Assembly (NCBI RefSeq): GCF_008929045.1
Contig: NZ_VFAH01000006.1
Location: 242,714 to 306,713 of the forward strand
Direction: 5' to 3'
Source of the DNA: Noviherbaspirillum aerium
GTDB taxonomy: Bacteria; Pseudomonadota; Gammaproteobacteria; Burkholderiales; Burkholderiaceae_D
DNA: 64,000 bases
Positions 46,611-55,192 of this stretch are shown in pieces (positions within the stretch are counted from its first letter, which is position 1; each line of letters starts with the position of its first letter). Below the pieces are notes generated by a model. The model saw only the letters and a program-made list of their open reading frames with translations, did no database searches and was not told the DNA's origin. The translations under genes were made by a program, and so were the position numbers.

Positions 46611-46748
46611 GCAGCTGTTTCAACCATTCCCGTAAAGGGGGAGTAGCGAACGGCAGATGCCGTGGCGGCAACCCGTCAATCCGGATACGTGGCAGTCACG
46701 ATCCCGGGACCGCATTGGACCAGCAAGGACCTCCAGCAAGACCCTTTA

Positions 46749-46785
46749 CGCATATCGCATATCGCATATCGCATATCGCATATCG
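46749..46785. repeat. 7-bp tandem repeat (CGCATAT, 5.3 copies)
   Basis: Five exact copies plus two bases, ending 36 bases before the TerC start, in the promoter or leader. Slippage could change spacing and so expression. Confidence 0.9.
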
Positions 46786-46821
46786 AACCGATTTCGACAA
46801 CCCATTTGCTGGAGTTCATTC

Positions 46822-47814
46822 ATGAATACCATTGCTCCTGATTGGCTGCTTCTCTTCTTTGTCGCCAGCGTCATTGGCGCGCTCTATGTCGACTTTGTGC
46901 TTCTGCGCCGGCAAGGCGCGCATAGCGTCACGGTCAAGGAGGCGCTTAACTGGTCGCTCGCCTGGATAGGACTGAGCTTCGCTTTCAATGCCCTCTTCTG
47001 GTGGGCGGTACGTGATGCCACCGGCGACGCCGCGCTGGCCAATGCCCGCGCCCTGGAATTCCTGACCGGCTACCTGATCGAAAAGTCGCTCGCGGTGGAC
47101 AACATCTTTGTCTTCCTGATGATCTTCACCTATTTTTCAGTGCCGCCCGAATACCAAAAGCGGGTGTTGATGATTGGCGTGGTCGGCGCCATCGTGCTTC
47201 GCACGATCATGATCCTGATCGGCGGCTGGCTGATCACCCAGTTCCACTGGATTCTCTATGTCTTCGGCGCCTTGCTGGTGATCACGGGAGTAAAGATGTG
47301 GCTGGCGGCGGGCAAGGAGCCCGACCTGGAGGACAACCCCGCGTTGAAGCTGCTGCGGCGCCTGCTGCCGGTATCCAGGGGGTTCGATGGCGAACGCTTC
47401 TTCACCCTGGAAAACGGCAGGCGTATCGCGACGCCCCTGCTCATGGTAGTGGCCATGGTCGGCATAACCGACGTGATCTTCGCGGTGGATTCGATACCTG
47501 CGATCTTCGCCATCACCACCGATCCGTTCATCGTGCTGAGTTCCAACATTTTTGCGATCCTCGGTCTGAGGGCCATGTTCTTCCTGCTGGCAGCGGTGGC
47601 GGCCAAATTCCACCTGCTCAATTATGGGCTGTCCATCATCCTGCTGTTCATCGGCTCCAAGATGCTGCTGGTCGACGTTATCAAGATTCCCGTCCTGGTG
47701 TCGCTCGGCGTGGTGGTGGGCGTGCTGGCCGTCACCATGCTGTGGAGCGTGCGGACCGCGCCCAAGTTTGACCGGGAAAACCGGGACATGCGGCATGACG
47801 GGCAAGGTCTTTAG
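46822..47814 (+). CDS. TerC/Alx family integral membrane protein
   Basis: A 330-residue inner-membrane protein with about nine hydrophobic helices and the TerC signature around SLAVDNIFVFLMIF and DVIFAVDSIPAI, whose acidic residues are linked with metal ion transport. Alx exports manganese in E. coli. ATG 46822 is chosen; the preceding open frame includes the tandem repeat and is not part of the protein. Confidence 0.9.
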   Translation: MNTIAPDWLLLFFVASVIGALYVDFVLLRRQGAHSVTVKEALNWSLAWIGLSFAFNALFWWAVRDATGDAALANARALEFLTGYLIEKSLAVDNIFVFLMIFTYFSVPPEYQKRVLMIGVVGAIVLRTIMILIGGWLITQFHWILYVFGALLVITGVKMWLAAGKEPDLEDNPALKLLRRLLPVSRGFDGERFFTLENGRRIATPLLMVVAMVGITDVIFAVDSIPAIFAITTDPFIVLSSNIFAILGLRAMFFLLAAVAAKFHLLNYGLSIILLFIGSKMLLVDVIKIPVLVSLGVVVGVLAVTMLWSVRTAPKFDRENRDMRHDGQGL

Positions 47815-48495
47815 CAGTTGAAGATGTATTGAAGCCCGATGGCGGAGCCGGTTCGCATGACATTCAGCTCACGTCATCGACAATCACATGCCCGATCCCC
47901 ATCGAGCAGCGCTCGATGGGGATCATGCTCCGGTACACCTTGCGCAGCATGGCGACGGTGGTAGATGGGCGCGGCACCGTACTGCCCGTCAAAGGCGATT
48001 TCACCCACCCACATTCGCCGACATGCAGGGTAGTCGTTGCCAGCCGTTGAGAGGAGCGCGGGCTGGCTGTTAGAGGTTTCCACCGGGAGGCAGCAGGCGG
48101 CGCGGCCGGTGCATCGCCGCTCAGCCCAGCAGTCGCCACCCCGTCAGGCGATAATGGATCCAGTCAGAATCATTCTCAATTAATCCAATCATAAAAGTTA
48201 TTGATTTCTTTGCATGTTTGGGCAGCGCCTGGCAGCATCAGCCGCTCGGGTTACGGACATATTGCTGGCGTTATAGCGCATGTCGGCGTAAACAGCATGT
48301 CGGTACGGCGAAAAACCATGGACAATGCTGCCTGTCGACAGGATTGCGGGTGCCATCGAAGTGGCGTAGTGGCGCAATGACGAAATGGCAGCCGACATTT
48401 CCATCGAGGGTATCTTTATCGAATTTTCTGAGAACCAGCAAAGCAGACAAGCGCATGACCGGATCATTTTTCCACCAACGCCGCGGACGGACGGC
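47815..48495. other. Intergenic region between the TerC gene and the mod genes
   Basis: Holds a strong hairpin (listed separately), then GC-rich sequence with overlapping frames but no supported gene. A 91-codon minus ORF (47864-48139) runs through the hairpin and is not recognised. No modA is found. Confidence 0.5.
47894..47924. terminator. Stem-loop after the TerC gene
   Basis: Perfect 13-bp stem (GATCCCCATCGAG and complement) with a 5-base loop, 80 bases past the stop codon. No T-run, so a role in termination is uncertain. Confidence 0.5.
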
Positions 48496-48906
48496 ATGAA
48501 CCGCATCGCCGCCCGCATCGATGCCGTCGACATCCACGGCAGCATCGCGCTTGTCGATTGCGTTGCTTACGGCCAGCGCTTCACCGCGATGCTGATCGGC
48601 GCTGCCGCCGAAGTCTCTGCCTGGCAGGCAGGCATGCCGGTGACGCTCATGTTCAAGGAAGCCGAGGTGTCCCTGGCCAAGAACCTGGCGGGACAGATCA
48701 GCCTGCGCAACCGCCTGGCCTGCATCGTCCTGCAGGTGGAGCACGGCAAGCTGATGACCAGAGTGACGCTGGACTTCCATGGCCAGGCCATCGCCTCCAT
48801 CATCACCACGCGCTCGGCGCATGCCCTGAACCTCCTTCGCGGCGACAGCGTGGAAGCGCTGATCAAGGCAAATGAAATGACGGTGGTGAAGGAAGCCGCC
48901 GAATGA
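48496..48906 (+). CDS. Two-domain TOBE/Mop molybdate-binding protein
   Basis: A 136-residue cytosolic protein with two Mop/TOBE units (about 1-65 and 66-132); the second has the standard SARN-like ISLRNRL start and ALIKANEM end. Such proteins bind molybdate for storage or for regulation. Its ATGA overlap with modB shows that it belongs to the transporter operon. ATG 48496 is used; the frame opens earlier without similarity. Confidence 0.85.
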   Translation: MNRIAARIDAVDIHGSIALVDCVAYGQRFTAMLIGAAAEVSAWQAGMPVTLMFKEAEVSLAKNLAGQISLRNRLACIVLQVEHGKLMTRVTLDFHGQAIASIITTRSAHALNLLRGDSVEALIKANEMTVVKEAAE

Positions 48907-49598
48907 ACGGCATGGGCTTGACGACTTTCCTGGGCCACGACTGGCAGCCATTGCTGCTGACCTTCCGGCTGGCGGCGGTGACGACGTTCATCCTGCTGCT
49001 GATCGGCATCCCGCTCGCCTACTGGGTGGCCTATACCCGCACCCGCTTCAAGCCGCTGGTGGAGACCCTGGTCAGCATGCCGCTGGTGCTGCCGCCCTCG
49101 GTGCTCGGCTTTTATCTGCTGCTGGCCTTCAGTCCGCAAAACGCCTTCGGACAATGGCTGGAGCAGTGGTTTCATGTGCGGCTGGTGTTCAGCTTCGCCG
49201 GCCTGGTGATCGGTTCGGTGATCTTCAGCCTGCCCTTCATGGTGCATCCCATCCAGTCCGGCTTCCAGGCATTGCCCTATTCGCTGATCGAAGCTTCGCG
49301 CACCCTGGGCAAGCCCGACTGGTTCACCCTGGTGCGGGTGCTGCTGCCCAACATCAAGCCGGCCCTGCTGTCGGGCGTGGTGCTGAGCTTTGCTCATACC
49401 ATCGGAGAATTCGGCGTGATCCTGATGATCGGCGGGAACATACCCGGCGTGACCAAGGTGGCATCGATCGCCATCTATGATGAAGTGGAAAGCCTCAACT
49501 ATGCGGCCGCCAATTTCTATGCGCTGGTCTTGTTCGCGGTCAGCTTCATCGTTCTGCTGACGGTATACATGACCAACAAGAAGTGGCTGAAGGTTTGA
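48903..49598 (+). CDS. modB: Molybdate ABC transporter permease
   Basis: Inner-membrane permease (231 residues, about five to six helices) of the ModBC importer. The EAA loop (IEASRTLGKPDWFTLVRVLLP) that contacts ModC is clear, as is the ending GEFGVILMIGGNIPG. Confidence 0.93.
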   Translation: MNGMGLTTFLGHDWQPLLLTFRLAAVTTFILLLIGIPLAYWVAYTRTRFKPLVETLVSMPLVLPPSVLGFYLLLAFSPQNAFGQWLEQWFHVRLVFSFAGLVIGSVIFSLPFMVHPIQSGFQALPYSLIEASRTLGKPDWFTLVRVLLPNIKPALLSGVVLSFAHTIGEFGVILMIGGNIPGVTKVASIAIYDEVESLNYAAANFYALVLFAVSFIVLLTVYMTNKKWLKV

Positions 49599-49611
49599 AC
49601 GCGGAGGCTGA

Positions 49612-50481
49612 ATGCTGGAATTTTCATTAAGGCACACACTGCAGGGAGCAAGCGGAACGGTCGCTCTCGATGTGCAGGCCGAACTGGCCACCCACAGCTT
49701 CGCCGCCCTGTTCGGACCGTCCGGCGCCGGCAAGACCAGCGTGCTGCGCATGCTCGCCGGTCTGCTGCGGCCGGCGCAGGGGCGCATTGTCCTCAACGAC
49801 GTGACCTGGTTCGATTCGGAAGGCAGGATCGACCTGCCGCCGCAGAAGCGCCCAATCGGTTTCCTGTTCCAGGACTATGCGCTGTTTCCCAATCTGACCG
49901 TGCGCGAGAATATCGGCTATGCGGCGGCCGATTCCTCCTGGGTGGACGAACTGCTGGAGCTGACCGCGCTCACCGCACTTGCGGATCGCCGTCCGGCGCA
50001 GCTGTCCGGCGGCCAGAAGCAGCGCGTTGCGCTGGCGCGTGCGGTGGCGCGCAAGCCGCAACTGCTGCTGCTGGACGAACCGCTTTCGGCGCTCGACATG
50101 GAGCTGCGCAGCGAGCTGCAGCAAGAGCTGGCCGCGCTGCACCGCCGCCTCGGCCTGACCACGCTCATGGTCAGCCATGACCTCGGCGAAGTCTTCAAGC
50201 TGGCCCAGCATGTGTTGCGGATAGATGCCGGGCGCCTGGTCGCCTCGGGCACGCCCGCCGACGTATTCCTCAAGAACCGCCTGTCGGGCCAGCTCAACCT
50301 GCATGCGCAGGTGTTGGCAGTAAGGCGCGAGGAAGTGCTGCACATCGTCACGCTGCTGCTCGGCGCGGACATTCTGGAAGTGATCGCCTCGGAAGAGGAA
50401 GCGGAAATGCTCAAGCCCGGCGACGAGGTCGAGCTTTCCGCGCGGGCAATGAACCCGTATCTGTTCAAGCGGCAGCGTTAG
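49612..50481 (+). CDS. modC: Molybdate ABC transporter ATPase
   Basis: A 289-residue ATPase: Walker A GPSGAGKTS near 37, signature LSGGQKQR near 131, Walker B LLLLDEPLSALD, and a C-terminal TOBE domain (about 220-285). It follows modB by 13 bases. The binding protein gene modA is absent from the neighbourhood. Confidence 0.93.
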   Translation: MLEFSLRHTLQGASGTVALDVQAELATHSFAALFGPSGAGKTSVLRMLAGLLRPAQGRIVLNDVTWFDSEGRIDLPPQKRPIGFLFQDYALFPNLTVRENIGYAAADSSWVDELLELTALTALADRRPAQLSGGQKQRVALARAVARKPQLLLLDEPLSALDMELRSELQQELAALHRRLGLTTLMVSHDLGEVFKLAQHVLRIDAGRLVASGTPADVFLKNRLSGQLNLHAQVLAVRREEVLHIVTLLLGADILEVIASEEEAEMLKPGDEVELSARAMNPYLFKRQR

Positions 50482-50575
50482 AACTTAGCAAGGCGAAAGC
50501 TGCCTGATAATGCAGGAGAAGCGCGGCTTGCCGTGCATCATCGCCAACCATGAACTTACCGACGAGAACACCGCA

Positions 50576-51793
50576 ATGAATTCGGCCCCCTTTGTCGTAC
50601 GCAGCCTCCTGGAAAACGACCTCTACAAGTTCACGATGTGGCAGACAATGCTGCACCGCCACCCCGATGCGCAGACCGAATATGTGTTTGCCTGCCGCAA
50701 TACGCCGGCCTTTCCGCTGGCGGAGCTGAAGGAGGAGATGGAACAGGAACTCGATCATCTCTGTACGCTGTCCTTCCGCGACGAGGAACTGGACTACCTG
50801 CGCGGCCTGCGCTTCATCAAGAGCGACTTTGTCGATTTCCTCGCCCTCTTCCGCTTCCAGCGCAAGTTCATCCGCGTGGAAACCGACGGCCCCGCGCTGC
50901 GCATCATCGCCACCGGTCCGCAGGTGCATGTGATGGCGTTCGAGATTTTCGTGCTCTACATCGTCAATGAACTCTATTTCCGGCGCTTTCCGCAGGAACC
51001 GGCAATCGACGAGGGCCGCAAGCGGCTGGCCGCCAAGATCGCCATGCTCAGGGAATTCGGCAAGGAGCCGCAGGGCCGGCAGCCATTCGAATTTTTCGAC
51101 TTCGGCGTGCGCCGGCGCTTTTCCGGCGTCTGGCAGGAAGAGGTGGTGGCCACGCTGGCGCGCGAAGTCCCCGAGTTCTTCAAGGGCACGTCCAATGTCT
51201 ATCTCGCCAGGAAATACAACCTGGTGCCGATCGGCACCATGGCGCATGAATACCTGCAGTCCTACCAGGCGTTCGGCGTGCGGCTGCGCGATTTCCAGAA
51301 AGCGGCGCTGGAGGATTGGGTGCAGGAATACCGGGGCGATCTGGGCACCGCGCTGACCGACGTGGTCGGCATGGATGCCTTCCTGGCCGACTTCGATCTC
51401 TACTTCGCCAAGCTGTTCGACGGCCTGCGCCATGACTCCGGCGATCCTTTCGTGTGGGGAGAAAAGGCGCTGGCCCATTATGCGAAGCTGCGCATCGATC
51501 CCATGACCAAGCGCATGGTGTTTTCCGACGCGCTCGATTTTCCCAAGGCATTCGCGCTCTACCGCCACTTCCGGGACCGCACGCTGACCGGCTTTGGCAT
51601 CGGCACCAACCTCAGCAACGACACCGGGCTGAAGACGCTCAATGTGGTAATGAAGCTGGTTGCCTGCAACGGCCAGCCGGTGGCGAAGCTGTCCGACTCG
51701 CCAGGCAAGACAATGGCGACCGATGAAACCTTTCTTGCCTATCTGCGGCAGGTGTTCAGCTATGTCGAACCGCAGGGTGAAGGGCAGAAGTGA
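50576..51793 (+). CDS. pncB: Nicotinate phosphoribosyltransferase
   Basis: Makes nicotinate mononucleotide from nicotinate and PRPP in the NAD salvage pathway. Full-length 405 residues. Visible: [10 protein letters not shown] near the start, the regulatory His region [27 protein letters not shown] and [15 protein letters not shown] 50576 is the family start. Its product feeds nadD. Confidence 0.95.
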   Translation: MNSAPFVVRSLLENDLYKFTMWQTMLHRHPDAQTEYVFACRNTPAFPLAELKEEMEQELDHLCTLSFRDEELDYLRGLRFIKSDFVDFLALFRFQRKFIRVETDGPALRIIATGPQVHVMAFEIFVLYIVNELYFRRFPQEPAIDEGRKRLAAKIAMLREFGKEPQGRQPFEFFDFGVRRRFSGVWQEEVVATLAREVPEFFKGTSNVYLARKYNLVPIGTMAHEYLQSYQAFGVRLRDFQKAALEDWVQEYRGDLGTALTDVVGMDAFLADFDLYFAKLFDGLRHDSGDPFVWGEKALAHYAKLRIDPMTKRMVFSDALDFPKAFALYRHFRDRTLTGFGIGTNLSNDTGLKTLNVVMKLVACNGQPVAKLSDSPGKTMATDETFLAYLRQVFSYVEPQGEGQK

Positions 51794-52254
51794 TAGCCGA
51801 TGCGGCGCGCTCGCCGCCCGGCATAAGCTTTCCCGACGTCGCCACGCAAAGCCGGTGTGACGGCTGGATGAAGGAACCGTGCAGAAGCTGTCCGGATAAG
51901 GCAAGGGATCTCGGCGGCTGCGGCTGCCAGGCCTTCGCGCTGACGGGCGAGCCAGCCAACGCCGATCCGGTTTGCGGCAGGTCGCCGCACCATGGCGATC
52001 TGCCGCAGATCATTCTCCATGCCAGCGCTTCCGGGACGGCTGCACGCAATGGACGGACAATGGGCAGAGTATCCGGCAAGCGCAGGAGAAGCCGCTGGTC
52101 TTTCGCAGCAAGGCAAACTCGCTGCACTTGCCGGCGGAAACAGCTGCCACTGCTTCGGACAAGCAGGAAAAATTAAATTAATTTAATTAAAAACTTTTTG
52201 TCCATGATAATTTTTTCCGGCATTTAAGAAACGCTCTATTACTGCAGTTGGATC
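51794..52254. other. Intergenic region, GC drop at 52160-52250
   Basis: Several overlapping short frames, none recognised. GC falls sharply from 52160, the edge of an accessory stretch carrying IS remnants. Confidence 0.4.
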
Positions 52255-52527
52255 TCATTCCTCGCGGGTCGGCGATACCGGCAGAGCATAGCGATGGACT
52301 GATGTCATCGGTGCCAGAATGATTGAGGAATAATGAACGTCACCGGTGGCATTCGCCATACCGGCTGCCAGCGTAGCTTGCGGAATTCCGGAACAGTCAG
52401 AGCTGTATTGACGCTGCACACCTGCCGAATGCAAACCCATCTTTAGAAACCCGGTCTCAGCAATCACCAGAATCCCATCCTGACGCCCCAAGTAATCAAT
52501 GACATGGGAACGCCGGTCGTCACGCAC
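52255..52527 (-). pseudogene. IS701-like transposase remnant
   Basis: A 90-codon minus-strand piece matches the DDE core of IS701-type transposases: a YLGRQDGILVIAETGFLKMG stretch followed by LHSAGVQRQYS. The usual first DDE Asp (IDETGF) is changed to Ala (IAETGF). Both ends are missing and the downstream part is out of frame with the family. Inactive. Confidence 0.7.
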
Positions 52528-53314
52528 ATCGTCCGGAGCAATTCTAGGCCTCGCACCCTAAACCTCAAATACAACTGTAGTACTAGAGTTTTCAATCTGA
52601 CTGTACTGACGATGCAGGCACATTTTCCCGCGGTACTGCGTTGTGGCTCCTTGCCGAGACTCAGGGATGCTGAACCGCTCGCAACGCGTACCAAACACAG
52701 CCCAGGGAATATTTCGAGCCTCATTATTTTTCATCACTGTTAATTTGATGATTTTTCCGGTTGACCATTGCCGATGTGTACGCAGCCACCCGGTTTGGCC
52801 AATGCAACGGCATTCCTTCAGACACTTCTGTTCCATGGTGTCGGTATTGAAGATGATCATGTTGAATTTTTGCCGCAAATGATTTTTCATTCACACGTGT
52901 CCCTTCATCCCTGGCAGCATTAAGAAAATGCAATTTGGCGATGTAAATATTAAGCGCGACCGAGTGGTGATTAAGCCATTTCGACTGAGCCCGCCGTTAA
53001 AATATTTACAGTTGGCGACGCGCGCTTTCCTCATGCGAAGCTTAATAATGTGCCGCTTCCCAACCCATGTGAGTCATATCAATAACAAGGCTGAACATCC
53101 TGCAAAGTCAATACCTGTCATTACACTGAAATCGCCATAAGAAGGTCGTAAAAGTTGTATATGACCATGGCAGGTCGGCTGTCTTCGGAGGAGCTTGATT
53201 GCTCTTTTAACGAAGCAATCAATATGGGATGCGCAGCGGATAGTGCACGGCGCCAAGCGATCCGCGGAACCAGGGAGGGGCTCCCGGGTGAAACCAATTC
53301 AACAAGGAATAATC
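52528..53314. other. Low-GC intergenic stretch, no supported gene
   Basis: Minus-strand frames up to 110 codons (52558-52890) have no recognisable domain. Probably decayed mobile DNA, with the promoter of the following lipoprotein gene. Confidence 0.4.
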
Positions 53315-54271
53315 ATGATGCGACCAATCATCATACTTTCATGTACAAGTGTTCTGTTGAGCGCGTGTGGCGGCTCGGACTCGGACTTCGCATCTGTCCG
53401 GGCTGACGGGTCTGCCGGCCGGTTTGCTCCGGACACGGTTGTCCAGCGCGGCACCACCAATATGTCTGCTCAGGCCGGAACCGGCAGTACCGGTACTGCC
53501 ACCATATCGATTCGCGGTGTCACCTTTATCAAGGGCGAGGACTACAGTCCCAATCCTCCCCTGTGCATGCCGACCGGTCCGCAGCCGCGTCCGTTTGCGC
53601 CTGGATTCACCTCTGCACTGCTAACTAATGGTGGGATAGACGGGTTTGACTGCGGTCTGAATTTGCCCTCCGAAGTCATTGACCCAGGAGATGTTGTAAT
53701 CAGCGCGGGGACGCCGCAACCGGTGAAAGTGGGTGAAGCCGCGCTCAATGAGCGAGCCCTGATAGCTTACGGCACTTTCCCGGTCGGGGATGGTAGAAGC
53801 TTCGAAAATCACCGCGTCACACTCAACCTTAACATCGGCGACAGGACACTCACGTTCAACGGTATACCTGATTTGTTTGTCGGGGGTTCCCCTGCATTCA
53901 ATGACCCCGCATTAACCGCGATTTGCGATGATCCGGCTACCGCAGAGGCAAATGCTGCCACTTACCCGCAGTGCGTAGATGACGCAGCTGTCGATTTCCG
54001 CATCGTTTTTAGCGGCGCGCAGACGATCGAATACAACGGAGCCACCTTCTCTGTTTCAGTTCCGCCGCTGGTATTCACTACGAGAAGAGCTCCAGTAAAT
54101 ATCATCGCCGAGGTGACTCTGCAGAACACCGGTGGCGGTGAGCCTGGTGGCGGTGCAGATCCTTTTGGTAGTATGCGCGAGTGCAATAAGGCGACCACTA
54201 CCAAGGGTAGCGGCAAGACCTGCAAGGATATGGTTGCCCCCAAAGATCGGGGATACGGGAAAGCAAAGTAA
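53315..54271 (+). CDS. Predicted lipoprotein of unknown function
   Basis: A 318-residue exported protein with lipobox LSAC (Cys near residue 18) followed by a GGSDSD sorting-type tail. AAGGAA precedes paired ATGs at 53315 and 53318. The mature part is rich in Thr, Gly, Asn and beta-strand-like, with four or more Cys. The C-terminus turns basic (KATTTKGSGKTCKD). No family recognised. Confidence 0.75.
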   Translation: MMRPIIILSCTSVLLSACGGSDSDFASVRADGSAGRFAPDTVVQRGTTNMSAQAGTGSTGTATISIRGVTFIKGEDYSPNPPLCMPTGPQPRPFAPGFTSALLTNGGIDGFDCGLNLPSEVIDPGDVVISAGTPQPVKVGEAALNERALIAYGTFPVGDGRSFENHRVTLNLNIGDRTLTFNGIPDLFVGGSPAFNDPALTAICDDPATAEANAATYPQCVDDAAVDFRIVFSGAQTIEYNGATFSVSVPPLVFTTRRAPVNIIAEVTLQNTGGGEPGGGADPFGSMRECNKATTTKGSGKTCKDMVAPKDRGYGKAK

Positions 54272-54287
54272 GTTCCTGCTGGCGAGT

Positions 54288-54317
54288 AGGGCCGTGCCTT
54301 CGGGTACCGGCCCTTTT
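54288..54317 (+). terminator. Rho-independent terminator after the lipoprotein gene
   Basis: Stem AGGGCCG/CGGCCCT followed by a TTTT run, 16 bases after the stop. Confidence 0.75.
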
Positions 54318-55060
54318 CGCTAGGCTACCTGTTGCTGGCACACGGGCTGCGGCAACGCTGGCCGCGGTTGCATCGTTCGCCTGTTCCGCGTGATCGGATG
54401 CATTTGCCGATATTCCCGACCTTGCCGACGTTGCCGGTGTCGGGCCGCCCGCGGCATTCAGGTGATAGCAGTAGTGGCGACGTGCGAGCCCGTCCGGTCA
54501 GGTTCCCTCTCGGTTAGCGGACGTTTAAGGGCTCATCGCAATTCGGAAAGACCCGGGTGTGGCTGCGCGTGGGTGGAGAAGCGCAGCAATGGCTGCAGAT
54601 CCGATGATAGGACTGCCGCTCCCCATCTTCGCCGGATTGCTGACGGTTGCGGCTCCATGCATTCTGCCGATGCTATCGATTGTTCTTGGCGCATCGGTGC
54701 GGTGCACCAGCATGACACCGCGCCACGTGCTTACTTTGTTAGAACAAACAGTGTCATCGAACTCGCTTCTGCCTGCCATATGCATTGGAAATCTGGCGAA
54801 ATCGTCTCGATGCAAGCAGGCGAGCGCGGCAAGCACCCAGGGCCGCGCCAACATGCTGAGGCGGCCTGGGCTTGATTTCCGTCCATCATTTGGACAATCG
54901 GTTTTCAACCTGCCTCGCTCATCGGACAGAGCATGTTGCAGCTCTCTCACCAAATCGGCTGTTTGCCAGCCCTGCGCCAATTTATTATTGCAATGGGCCA
55001 ACTTTTTATGGTTACATGGCAGCGAGACACGCTCAGCAGCGGCATATGGGTCCGGCTGTT
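54318..55060. other. Intergenic region, no supported gene
   Basis: Overlapping frames up to 160 codons on both strands, none with recognisable similarity or a convincing ribosome site. No transposase motif found. Confidence 0.4.
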
Positions 55061-55181
55061 AGGGCCTGTTCACACTTCGTTCGGAAGATGCGCCATCACC
55101 AATACCCGTGTTGGCGGTGGCGCATGGCCAGCAACGCCTGCGGCGCCTTCGCCACCCCAGAATGCAGTGTAAACAGGCCCT
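55061..55181. mobile_element. Small inverted-repeat element (121 bp) upstream of the GGDEF-EAL gene
   Basis: Ends AGGGCCTGTTCACACT and, inverted, AGTGTAAACAGGCCCT: 15 of 16 bases pair. It has no coding capacity and its right end is 11 bases from the next start codon. Looks like a MITE; family not identified. Confidence 0.6.
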
Positions 55182-55192
55182 GAAACACAACT

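Noticed and set aside
46749..46785. Short CRISPR-like repeat
   Set aside because: The unit is 7 bp, directly adjacent, with no spacers, so it is a simple tandem repeat.
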